NCBI GenBank assembly: GCA_002751075.1
Contig: NAOQ01000453.1
Location: 1 to 28,842, forward strand
Length of the DNA stretch: 28,842 nucleotides
Source of the DNA: Ichthyophonus hoferi
Lineage: Eukaryota > Opisthokonta > Ichthyosporea > Ichthyophonida > Ichthyophonidae
Direction of reading: 5' to 3'
Of the stretch, positions 11,343 through 22,784 are shown piece by piece (position 1 is the stretch's first letter; every line of letters begins with the position of its first letter). A program made the position numbers and the translations under genes. The notes under the pieces are model-generated. The model searched no databases, was not told the origin of the DNA, and saw nothing but the letters and a program-made list of their open reading frames with translations.

Positions 11343-13266
11343 ATATCCCCTAATGGTTTAATTGTACCAAGATTGACTAGCTGAGCTGGCCTTTTAGTAA
11401 AGAATCTAATTAATATATTTTTACCACTGAAGAATTAAAAGATACAACATAAATAATCAATAATTCATGAAAAAAAAATTTTTGATTAAGTTTTAACAAA
11501 TATAGATATATTTTTACATGTCTGAAGCAGTAAATATTGATGACTAAGAATGGAAAGGAATGCCCTTCTCAGGGTATCAACGTCATTTCCATATATTTGT
11601 TCTGATGTTATGTAATTTAGGTTGACAAACGCTAGGTCATTATCTGTTGAATATCTTAGTCTCTTGATTTTGCCCTTATGAGTGGATAAAAATGTTGTGT
11701 TCAGATTGGTCAATCTGAATGTGGTGTAAAAAATGTGCATAGCTCTTGTGTAGGGTTTCTAGAATATTAAGTGTTTGGTTATTGGTAGGCTCAATGGACA
11801 TGTTATGATAATTAAAAAATTCCTAGACAATTCAATTTCATAGTTTTTGTGGGTTACACTGAAAGTTGTTTGATTTAGTATGTTCATCATATACTGCATA
11901 ATGATGACCACTTAGGCATTTGTAGTTAATCACGTATCATGATTAAAATGTGTTTCAATGCTAACACAAATAGCATTTTTTATACTCATTAGAGAGTTCT
12001 AATTAAGAGTTGGGTAGTGTTTGGCTAACTATTGTATATTAACCATTTCTAATATTTAAATCTAGTAGAATATGATAGTAGCTTGAGGATAGTTAAGTAA
12101 GAGCTGCCTGTTGATGTGCCATATGATTGTCACTGCTAACACTAATGTTGTAGTAATATGATAAACCAATACTACCCTAATTTATTTTATTCATATAATA
12201 ATAAAAATATAATGATATATAATATTGTAGTTTTCACCTTGCTAATAAAATGTTCTACAAGGATCCAATAATACTGCTTACTGAAGGCAAGTCTGGATAT
12301 CATCTGATTGGCGTGGTATCATAATTGGTTTTGTCATTGGTGTAGACCTTGTTAATCCTATGATTATGATAATTTACAATCATAAGGATGATTATAAAAT
12401 TGTAATTGTAACACAAGCTTTAAATATTAAATTATATTTTACCAATATATTTGATTAGGAACTAAATTCAATTTTATATAATCTTTGTTTGATTATATAA
12501 AATATGACTCTCACGCACATAGTTGTTTAATAATAAGTCTATATTTAGTGTGAGGTTATTATGTACAATGTACAAAAGCTATTTAAGTTTTACTGTAGGG
12601 TAGACATACCGCATTTATACAGCAGCTGTAAGAGCTTCAAATTAAAATAAATGATGATTAATAGAGCTTAAAATAATTCCTATTGTAATGTCCAAGTTTA
12701 TTCCATTAAAATATCAAGATGATTATAATTAATTTAAGGCTATTTGATGTATATTTATTATATGCACTAATTTGGCTAAACAAGTAATTATTAGAAGACC
12801 TAAGTCTATATTTAGTGCTTTCATACATTGGTAGACAGGAAATTGGCAAATCAAGTTTTGCAACATTCCATTTATAATTTTTCTTAGCGTTTTTGAATGT
12901 GCTCCATAAGTAGTTTAAAAACCAGCAAATGCGAATCTTAATTTTTTCCAGTGAACATAGCATAGCAATATATATATATTAGCAAACCTAAATCAAGATC
13001 TTATTAAATATAAATAAACGAGGCAGATGAATGTTGTGGAAATGCAAATACAGGACTGAAATCAAGACATACCCTGTCTTATGGGTTGGAAAGAGCTACA
13101 TAAAATTTTAAAATGAGTGTACATATCTGTTTCTGAGACCTAATTCCTGTTGCCATATATTGCTAGTATGCATTTGCGTATATTAATTATATGTGCAGTA
13201 TATAGCATTGCACCTCTAAAGTTACGGGTTTAGTACAATTGTGAATTATGCATATGATACAATAAG
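11343..13266. other. No recognisable gene between two solo LTRs
   Basis: AT-rich sequence lying between two same-orientation LTR copies. I looked for an internal copia region linking them and found no Pol-like stretch. Each LTR also has its own flanking duplication, so the two are independent insertions. A - strand frame at 11486-11740 contains a basic stretch (THKGKIKRLRYSTDNDL) that could be a very old Gag-like remnant, but this is not supported elsewhere. Confidence 0.45.
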
Positions 13267-14070
13267 TGTCGGAATCTACGCCGTTAATTGTTAATTTGGC
13301 TTTATTATTTATGGACATATGATTTCGGTCTTCTGCTTTACTTAAGTTAATATCAAAGTCTTCTAAAATGTTTCTTGACGTTTTCTGTTCACTAGTATTG
13401 GGGGAGAGTAGAGCCTGTTGTTTCTTTTTGCCTATGGATCTCAATTTTGTTGCAAAGGCCATGACAGTCTTACGTTTTACTCATGGTGCAGTAGGAATAA
13501 GTATATTTCTTTTCTTTATTGCCATATTTGCCTCTTGTCACAGATAAAGATTATGTACGTCAATTCAATGTACAAAACTATGAAATCAGGATCCAGACTA
13601 AGTCTGTGATTGCTGGTTATATATTTGTTGCTCAGGTCAATACCAGCTGACCAGGAGATAAGCTTTTAATCTAACCATGCTATTGAATAGGTACTCAACC
13701 TAATTGTCATTTAACATGTTTCCAGCAACATTTTTCCAATGATTATCATAGAGGATAATGCTATGTATTACGTATGTATCATCAATCACTATGTGTGATT
13801 AAATGCAGATGACCAACATTATTTAAAAACAACGGTAAATTTTGTTCTAGGATGCACTAAACATCTAATCTCAATTTAATGTACCTAGTGATACCTTGTA
13901 ATTAATTAATTACCATTAGTTAATATTTAACTCTTAGTTACTGATTAAAACCTCATTATGAACGCTATTGACCATTTATCGGTCTAATACTACATGAACA
14001 ACAAGTATTTTTGTATGATACATCAAGAAATATTTAGCCTAACACTTGCAGAGGCAGAATTACTTCAATA
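13267..14070 (-). repeat. Solo LTR D, inverted
   Basis: This 804-base unit starts TGTCGGAATCTACG and ends ACTTCAATA on the + strand. It is flanked by the perfect direct repeat ATAAG at 13262-13266 and 14071-14075. The reverse complement aligns with solo LTRs A to C and with the 3' LTR at 7256. Its terminal Gag-like frame is the longest open version in the family: reading leftward from 13462 on the - strand it starts MAFATKLRSIGKKKQQALLS and stays open beyond the LTR edge. Confidence 0.87.
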
Positions 14071-14513
14071 ATAAGTTATTAATTAGTTCAGTGGCATGCC
14101 ACTCTAATTATAATACTCACAATTAATCCATGTTTAATAATAGTTATTTCTAGGCACCTTTCAGTATTTGGAAGTGACCTGAACGGACATCAAGATCTAG
14201 GTATGGTATATTATCTTAATTTAAAAAAGGGATTATTTATCTGGAGCCAAGTATCCCAAGATAATTATCAGTAGATGAATATTATAAAATAGTGATAGCA
14301 ATTAAGTTGTGATTCGGGATTTCCACATCTAATATATTTTCAACATTAACTCCAATTTAAATATTTCAATTGTTAAACCAAGCAAAAAGCGCTGTGCATA
14401 ACTGACAGGCCGGTCATGTACTAAAAACCTACCTAACTAAAGTACAAGCTTTAGAACGGGCCTGATCAAATCTCATATACAAATAAAAGTGTTTAGCTAA
14501 AAAGTTTGTATAA

Positions 14514-15670
14514 TGCTTTGTCATGCAGGTTAGTATAAGCATATGCTTTGTGTAAGCCATAAGTATCATGTGTGTGTGTAGATGAGTAGGTTAGAAACGC
14601 CATACTACTTAAATTATGGGTCTAGTTTACTTAGCAGTAACAATTCTTACATAAAGTTATTTACTTTAGCAGTACAACACTCAATAACAGAAACTTTTCT
14701 TGCAGTTAAACTCTTATCATATATATATATAATACAAGCCAGTATAATGATTTGTCTGGCACCCAAGCTTAGAAATTTCATTTTAATGTTTGTGAACAGA
14801 ACGAGATATTGATGAACCAATCCGGCTATACATTGGCTATAAGCAAGTGAAATAATATAGAAATAAATGCTATGCATACAACGGAACACCCCCTTACTAA
14901 AGTAAAAGTAATCTTAAGTCCAATCCATAGCTCAGTGATTAAGAATATATTAATTTACTGACAGATCAGTCACTCCCACTAAAACTATATAATCAAACCC
15001 AAAGTCTGTATCAGGGACTGGAAATTATATTCATAAATAAATGCTGTTTGATTTATATTAAAAATATCTGTTATTTAATAATGACTTGAAGCCAGAGCAC
15101 TACTTCTTCAGAAAACAACACTGGTACAAAATAAAACTTAGTAGTAACCAATCACAGCATCACAGTCTGTGAGACAGGACAAAAAGGTTAGAGTAAACTT
15201 TCTATTTAATTCAAAAGAATCACTCAAGTACAGTCTGTTAAACAAGATTTAACTGCTGGCAGATTTTGACTTTGATTTCACCTTAATAAAGAGACTAGGA
15301 TCAGTGACAAACTTGAATGAAAAAACTTCTATTAATCTAAATGTGATGGCACCTTGTAAGTAATGACTATGATCAATTATGACAATAGTGCAAGGAAAAG
15401 CATTCACAAGAGAAAGCGCATCAAACCCATTTTCCATCTCATGATTCACAAGCAAAGAAAATAAGGTGAAAATCACTTTTTCCTCTGACTCTGAGGATCC
15501 GTCAAGAAAAAACCTACTGTGTAAGTTTACCACTTGCAAAGAACCACTAACTCTACCTCTACCTTAATTCAATACCAGTCTTAGCACGGCATTACTGGAC
15601 AGGTTGATATCAACAACAACCTTAGAAGAATCATTTTCTATTGATACCATATCTGATAATTCCTCCTCAT
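14514..15670 (+). repeat. Second LTR-like family, copy G
   Basis: The sequence aligns over nearly its full length with the reverse complement of 22785-23678. Shared blocks are TTTGTCAT at the start, AATACAAGCCAGTATAATGA near 14731, AATGCTATGCATACA near 14867, AAGTCCAATCC near 14917, ATATAATCAAACC near 14986, and GACTTGAAGCCAG near 15083. Near the end a frame with NKVKITFSSDSEDPS (15463-15507) resembles the Gag-like frame of the first LTR family. TG at the start and this terminal frame suggest a related LTR family. No target duplication was found, so the right end is approximate. Confidence 0.65.
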
Positions 15671-17500
15671 GTTCTTGGTTGTACGTCCAAAAAAGAGGAC
15701 TTTGTGTCTTTACATAACTGCTATAGGACAACTTAAGTGAAGTTTTTTTATTTTTAAGTATAGGTATGATTGACGCACACAGATAAACGTTCTTAAGCTT
15801 TCAATTATAGGGACTTGCTGTGTAAATATTGACAGATGTTGACCAGTTGCAAGGTGTTGTTCTGTAGATTTTCACTCTACAAGTTCTTTAGTAATATTAA
15901 CCAATTTTTAACTAACAAGATTGGAAATGCAAAATTTTCTTAAATACACAGTGTACAGTTTTATTAAGTCCACCCAATAGAACCAATATAAAAACTAAAT
16001 AACATTGATTATAATATGATAAGATGAACCTACTGCTGTATGTAACAGGATTTAATAATTTTAATGCACCATAAATCTGGAATCTATTCAAATATGTGCT
16101 GTCTAGAAGAGTTAAATTTTGCTGTTCCAAATTTGTAGTTTATCGTACAATACTGGGGAAAAGCAATACGAGTTGATTTACAGACACTAGTTTGGTGAAT
16201 GTATTAGGTTTTTCATTTACATCTTTGAGAGAAGTGGTTAAAACAACTAGTATAACTACACCATTTATCTAGCTCGGCAGAGTCCACGGATTTATTAAAG
16301 TTTTTCTTTATTATTGTTATGGAGCCATTTACTGTTATTCAGCTGGCTTCAACTGTTGTTGTCTATTGACTGATTTTTGTGCTAAAGAAATCATCTTAAA
16401 AGAAAAACAAATCAATTAAGATGCATTAAGTTTAATTACACTATTCTACAAATAACTATTTATGATGCTTCTGCAGCAACTGAGGTTATTAGATATTTAA
16501 ACGTCCTGCTTAAAAATGTTAATACAGTATTAAGATTTGTTCAAGGTTGTTCTATCTTTGTAAATTGGAATTCAAGTTTTAGAACTGTGCAAAAACCCTG
16601 TAAAAAAACTATATAGAAAAAACCTTTGCATAGTAAAAACCATCTCTTTATTATTAGTTAACTTTCCCCTTTATATTTCCTGACCTTTGTTTTAACACAG
16701 ATGTTAATGTGGCAGTATCTATTGATATGAATAAAGAATCATATTTGTCAATATAATATATGTTTTAACTAACATTATATGGTAATGCTATTTTTGTAAA
16801 GCAATGTACTATGGAAATACATTTTTATTTTTGCGAGAAGTTGATGCTTCATAATATTACGTTTGTCCTATAGTATATTAATTTATACCATTAGTTGTTG
16901 CAATCACAACATAGGTAATAACAGCTTCGTTAATTAAAAATACTGTAGTCTTAATTTCAGTGCAATATTAAAACATTGTGGTCAGTTTTGTCATATTGTA
17001 GAGATAGGCCACCTCAAATCCTGTGATAGGATGGGTTAGTTGAAGTTGCAAAATTGGCATTATTGGGAAGGCAAGCAACTACTATTTTGTATGGACCAAT
17101 ATACTATGTATTATATATCTCTTCTTGTATTTTCTTTAAATGCATTTTGCAAGAAAATGCATTAGTAAGATATTTTTCCGTTTTTGGCTTAAATTATTAT
17201 TTCAAATCATGTTAGAGAATCCGGAGAATCAAATATCCCAGACTCTTCCTGTGTAAATGTGAAGAGAAATTAAATCCCAGTTAGGACATGGTGATTAGCA
17301 TCTAGTCCAGGGATTATCTAGATTCCTGATAATTATTTGCGCAAAACCGTTTAGATAGCAGGTGCGCTACCTGTGGGTTATGACCAGTAGACTGCTATTG
17401 GTACAGTACTATATTATAATACTCCACATAGATAAGGTTATATGTATAAGGATAGAAGTTAATGGTGTATATTTAGACCTTAAGCAAGCGGTTATTAACG
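15671..17500. other. No recognisable gene; upstream of the NEPRO-like gene
   Basis: AT-rich, with short frames only and no splice-linked coding pattern. G+C rises from about 17500 towards the NEPRO-like gene. A short perfect inverted repeat (CAGGT, 5-base loop, ACCTG) is at 17359-17373. Confidence 0.4.
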
Positions 17501-17528
17501 TGTAGTGGTACCAAACCACTTTTTTCCG

Positions 17529-17537
17529 GCATGCGCA
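17529..17537 (+). promoter_or_regulatory. NRF-1-like site upstream of the NEPRO-like gene
   Basis: GCATGCGCA lies about 180 bases before the proposed start codon, in a local G+C-rich stretch. It matches the core of the palindromic TGCGCATGCGCA site bound by NRF-1 in animals, a factor common at promoters of ribosome-related housekeeping genes. This is a motif match only. Confidence 0.3.
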
Positions 17538-17715
17538 ATACACTGCCACAGGAGGTCATAACAGAGGAGGGTCGGTTCCCTTCCCCATACACTGGGTGCC
17601 ATGTTATGAATATTACCATGCTCGAACAGACAACGGAAGGATATCTACTGAGAGATAAGGGTGTGTTATTGGTGTTGTAGACTTTGATTTTACCATTTCT
17701 ATGTGATCCTGTTGC

Positions 17716-20700
17716 ATGCTACCTCAGGGCCCCAACTCCACTTTGAAAGACCTTATTGCATATAAAAATGGTAGGGTAGTGACAGGGACTGTATACAGGG
17801 CTATTAGCCGAGCTGGCAGCTGGTCTTGGCCAGATCCAAGGTCAGCTCACACGACTACAACAAGATGATTGGCTCTTATCGCGTCTTCTCTATCGTAGTC
17901 GCAGTCAACACAGACGTTCTGTAGCATTTAACTCTTTGATGGAGGTGAGGGTGGGACTTAGTACAGGCGTATGTATATCTTTACAAGGATACGGTGCTGT
18001 GTGAGTATGCTAATGGTTTTGTGGATATAGATGCTTATTTGTACAAGTCAATTCATTTTTTTTTTCATATACTTAGGTATAATTATATAGATATATACGC
18101 GGGCGTGTTCCTACTTTTTTATGAGAATAGGTTGTACGCATGTATGCGCGCTTATATCTGTTTATATATTCATTTACATATGCGTGTTCAAACGATGTAT
18201 TTGAGTTGTGATTTGTGTGGGGAGGAGCAGGGCGGTGTATAAAAGGTTCTAGACCTTTATTCCTATACATGAGTGGCTGCCTGAGTTTTCAGCTGGTAGT
18301 ATTGGGTGCCTGTAGGGACCTCTGCTTCACATCTTAACTAAAGGTCTGTTCTCTTTGTAGGTTCACAAGCTACTCCGCCGACTACATGCGCTGCAGACTC
18401 TGCAGGCTGCCAAGGATCTGAGCACATGCTATAACAGGTATGCCTACTGGGACTAGGATGGCGTGATAAGAGACCAATGGGACTGATGGGGGTGTTGACA
18501 GGGTCCTCCTGGAGGTGGATGACACTGACTGGGGCCAATCATATCCCTCACCTGAAAATGTACTTGGTCTATTGCAACGGCTGATCCTGTCACAGGCTCT
18601 AGGGGACGAGGTAGGATGCCTGTAGGTGCCTTTAGCTGTGGGATGTTGTGTAGAGGAGTATACTTATATAGGCATAAAGGTATATATAATAACACAACTG
18701 ACTGGCACCCTACAGGTCATGGATGCCAGCCAGGCTGCCATCAGGTAAGGCAATGATGTATTAGGCTGTGTATCAGCACGGATATAATCCTCCTTGCCTA
18801 TCTGTTTATTATTAGTTATCATTCTCATCTCATATTACTTGCTCTCTCTAGCCAGGTAAAACTCTTACCCAGGACGTGCTTTCTAAGCCGCTTGCTCAAG
18901 AAGGATTATTGTTGGGTTGTCGAGAAGTAATATATAGCTAATCATATTTCATTATATATTTTTTAAAAAAAACAAGTACTTGCTCATTACACCCCAGTCA
19001 GTCATTGGTTACCTAACCAATATAGTAGTTTAGTGATAGTAAAGGGCTACATTGACAATGGCCGTATAGTCGATGATACAATATAGAGTTATAGGTTGTA
19101 ATGGGGATTGCAGTACTTAATAATATATGAGATCTGTACCCGTGTCTGTTGCATTAACCTGTATATAGTCATCTGCAAGGAATGTTGGCTCAGACCCACT
19201 TTATGAGCTTTGCCCTAGGGACCTTGGCCCTGGTAGCACGACTAGCAATTCTTCTTCGTGCTCTACAGCCTCAGTGGGCCCGTCTTTATGCCAGGCTATT
19301 GGCCACAGGCCAGGCCCTGGCTCACCACCCAGTCAGTGCCATTGCATGCCCTTACACTACGTACCAATGACATGCATGGGTTTAAATGCTTTGCTTTATC
19401 GTTACATTGGTTTGTGGCTATATGGTACATACTATTGGTCCTAAAGAGTCAATGAAAGTACACAAATATCAGGAATACCAATCAGGATCTGACCATGCAG
19501 GATACCTTTGCATCTGTGCGAGAGGGACTCGCCAACTTGCCTTCAGCTATGAATAAACATAATAGGTAATCTACTCACCCGCATAGTGCACAGTTAAGAT
19601 TACGTCCTGTAGTACCCCTCCTTCTGTTCTAGGGCTTACTGCTTCTTTACTTCCTCTTATTCACTTCCATAGCACATCTTTGTATCTTACAATATATACT
19701 ACTTTTTATTTTATTTTTTCTTCTATTGCTCTATCTCTTAACATCCGTACTATCTTGCTTTCTCTCATAATTGTATGAAAGTACTTCTGTAATAAATAAT
19801 ATATATTAAGAACCCAAATCTCTGGACATGATAGTCTTAACCATATTGTTCATATACGAGACTGTGGAAGTATCAGGTATAATTCAGATCATGTTTATAA
19901 TGCTGTGAGAGTGCACAAAACTGTATTTCATATTTATATACACAAATCAATTGTAAACATGAGACGTTTAAGTTGACATGTGATTGCAAACTGGATCTAA
20001 TCATCAATGGTATTATCAGAAAAAATTATATTTGTAGAGATGATAGTCATATCATATGCCAGGATGTATGGTTAGTCAGCATATTATACCCTCCCTCTGA
20101 TAGCCTGGATCAAGCCATATCAAGAAGTATTATACACAGTTGTTAATCTTTAAATCCTTACAGTTTACCATGTGACATTCCTCCCATGACCCTGGATGTC
20201 AGTGTGCCGGAGCATCCAATGGAAGAGCTAGGCGAGTCTTATTGCCACCTAGCCATTTACGATTCCCCTGGTGTTACTCTCATTCCATATTTTTTGATAT
20301 AAATAGTGGTGGTCATTGGACGAGTTTCATGTTTTCCCAGTTTTGACCTTCTCTAATTATTATCATCCTTATTTGCTGCCAACATATCTTCTGACTTGGA
20401 ATGTCATATTTCTTTTAGGCATATCCTGGCCGAATTATGCAGAACCTCCTGAGATGGCCATGGAGTCACGTGATAAGAAGAAAGAGCCTACTATCCTAGA
20501 CAACAGCATAATAAAATCTCCTCTGAGTGTTGACACCCAACCAGGTGTCCAAACAACAGAGAAAGGCTATCATCCACAGAGGAAGGTTAACAATAAGACA
20601 CCTTGCAAGCAAGTTACTGTACAGGCCAAACCAGGCAAGGGTAAGAAGAGATCCCAGGGCCCACCTAAGAATTCACAACAGGGAACTATGGAACCAATTA

Positions 20701-21290
20701 CATTGGACACACCATCTGGCCATCCTAGAAGTAGCCTTCAAAAAACCTCTAACCTACACAAGAAACAAAGACCACATCCACCACACCAAGTGTCACGTGA
20801 TGTAAATGAGAAGGTCTCACAGAGTGACATATCTACTGGCTTTTGGCTGGATAAGGCAGTCAAGGTTTACCGAAAACCCTGGTATGTTTTGAGGGTGGCT
20901 TGTACGATACTGCATTATCAAGACCATTGATCTATATGTAGTCTGGCTCATAAGTGATTTGATATAGGTATTTGAATAGGGTTATTTTTAATGTGCAGAT
21001 ATGTTCATGCATACATGTGCATGTGCCTGTATGCAGCAATGATTGCATCATAATATAGATATATGCATATTTTGTTTAATAAGTATACATGTGTACTTGA
21101 TTTCTGTATAACTCGTCTGTGTTGATGATTTTGAAATACTTTGTCAAACCACATTGATGTATCCACAATTACATACATGAATATATCTGATCAATCTGGT
21201 GCTGAATACTGATTAACTGGATCCTACAGCAAAAAACCCAAGAAGAAAGCCAGCAGTGAGATGGATGATATTTTTGGATTGTTGGATTGA
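17716..21290 (+). CDS. NEPRO: NEPRO-like nucleolar protein (RNase MRP/P-associated), 10 exons
   Basis: Proposed exons are 17716-17770, 17799-17944, 18361-18437, 18502-18610, 18716-18744, 19169-19331, 19501-19565, 20164-20270, 20419-20881 and 21230-21290. Together they give 1275 nt and 424 residues. Every junction is GT-AG and reading phase agrees at all nine. Residues about 19-193 match the NEPRO N-terminal domain (DUF4477). They include LLYRSRSQHRRS (48-59), the basic motif shared with yeast Rmp1 of RNase MRP, then a helical VHKLLRRLHALQTLQAAKDL (68-87) and QTHFMSFALGTLALVARL (147-164). Residues 251-405 are a hydrophilic, lysine- and proline-rich tail. The last exon adds KKPKKK, a likely nuclear or nucleolar signal, and ends DDIFGLLD, like the C-termini of many nucleolar proteins. 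Human NEPRO is longer (567 residues). Least sure are exon 1, because its intron is only 28 nt, and the 3' edge of exon 6 (alternative 19360 joined to 19473). The family is linked to nucleolar pre-rRNA processing. Confidence 0.82.
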
Positions 21291-22784
21291 TCATGCTCTC
21301 TGGGCTGCACTGGCAATGATTTGTAGTGACCTTACCCTTCCTTGCCTTTCCATCGTTATACATCTATAAGATATATATATACATGTATGCATACATTTTT
21401 ATCTGTTTTTGGACCATCATATTTGCTAAATGTAGTTACTAATATGCAATAGGACATAAGGGCTTAATGAAAATTGGGGCAAAGCTGCCTCATGTTACTA
21501 GCATTCAATCATTTTTGAATTTATGAGATCGATGCTCACTGTGTGTTCTTGGATGCCATGGCCTTTGAACATAAAATAACCAGATCTTACTATTATGCCA
21601 ATATAATATTGCATGTTGTGTGAGAAACTGTTTGTGTAAGGAGAACTATAGTCTTATAGGGATTAGTTCTGGCCACCCATTAGTCGAATAAGTGAACCCC
21701 AACTAATGATTGCTTTGTCATTGATCTCTCCTGCTGCTAGGAAATGGTATATGATCTATATACACCAAGCCCTTATTGTTTTTTGTGTAAATGCCGCGCC
21801 CCCACCCTCACCCGCCCCCATGTGCTTACTGTTTATTGGTATTTCTAATGATATTCAACAGGCCCAGGTGAATACTATCCCCATTGCATAATAATGGGGT
21901 TTGGTACAGCCTGTTTGCCTGCTGGTTCAAGATATTTTTAAGGGTAGCAGTCAAGCGACCCAATAATATATAGATATAACATTTCATCAATAATGTCGCC
22001 TTGACTATTGAAAGACGTTAATAACAGTGCATATGGTCACACAGTATCATCTATTAGTTGGGGTATGCATTAAGACGAGAAGTTGTACGGAATTTCTTCT
22101 AACAGACTATTTTTATAATTTCAGTACCATTAGTATATGTGATCAGATAATTAATTTAACTTAAGCTGCTTTTTATAAATTAATTATTTCATTCATATCT
22201 TTTAGAGTATGATGTCTTGGAAAAACTTTCTTTGTAGATTCATGTACCTTTTACAGATATTGATAAGTCTTCTACTTTCAAGTAGCTTTCCAGGTTTATA
22301 TTGGTGAGTTGCAGTACAAGAAAATCATGTTAATCTCGACTTTGCAAAAGAACTACTTACAACAAGTCGTCCGTAGTACATATGCGCATTTCAATACTTG
22401 TTTTCTCGACAAGGACAAAGCACTATGGCTTACATAATGCTTATATAACTCAGTAATGTTTGAAAGCTTAATTTTTCACTATAGCTTAGATATATCAGCT
22501 AGGAGCTCAACTAACTATTAAATCTCCAAAGTGAACTATAATACAAACCCAATATTCTAAAACAAACGAAACTACTAGCTATACATGACAGAAAATTATA
22601 AATGGTAAAGGACATTGTCAACTTCAGAAATTGCGAGACTTTGTATATTGCATTTCCCTCCTTTAAATATTCCTTATGAGAGGAAAGATACATAAATAAA
22701 GTTCTGATAAGGTTGCACTTAATTAACATATAACCCACAATAACTGGCACTGCTATCAACATATGGCAACAGTCATGTTTTAAC
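21291..22784. other. No supported gene downstream of the NEPRO-like gene
   Basis: The 3' untranslated region of the NEPRO-like gene should start here, but no AATAAA signal lies in the next several hundred bases. A short frame at 22209-22303 encodes a hydrophobic, signal-peptide-like N-terminus ending at a good GTGAGT donor. No following exon was found, so it is not called as a gene. Confidence 0.4.

Noticed and set aside
12960-12985. CRISPR-like or satellite array
   Set aside because: Only simple TA runs are present here and elsewhere; there is no regular repeat-spacer structure in the window.
10496-14070. Reading LTRs C and D as the ends of one - strand element
   Set aside because: Each has its own flanking duplication, and the 1.9 kb between them shows no copia internal region.
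15249-15539. A 96-residue - strand frame
   Set aside because: It lies antisense to the Gag-like part of repeat copy G and has no family resemblance or splice context.
18852-18855. A 4-base microexon (CCAG) between exons 5 and 6 of the NEPRO-like gene
   Set aside because: Direct splicing from 18744 to 19169 keeps phase and gives a continuous domain, so no microexon is needed.
20316-20418. N-terminal extension of the long frame at 20316-20930 as a separate gene start
   Set aside because: This part is hydrophobic, lies between donor 20271 and acceptor 20418, and is better read as intron; the coding part starts at 20419 in phase with exon 8.
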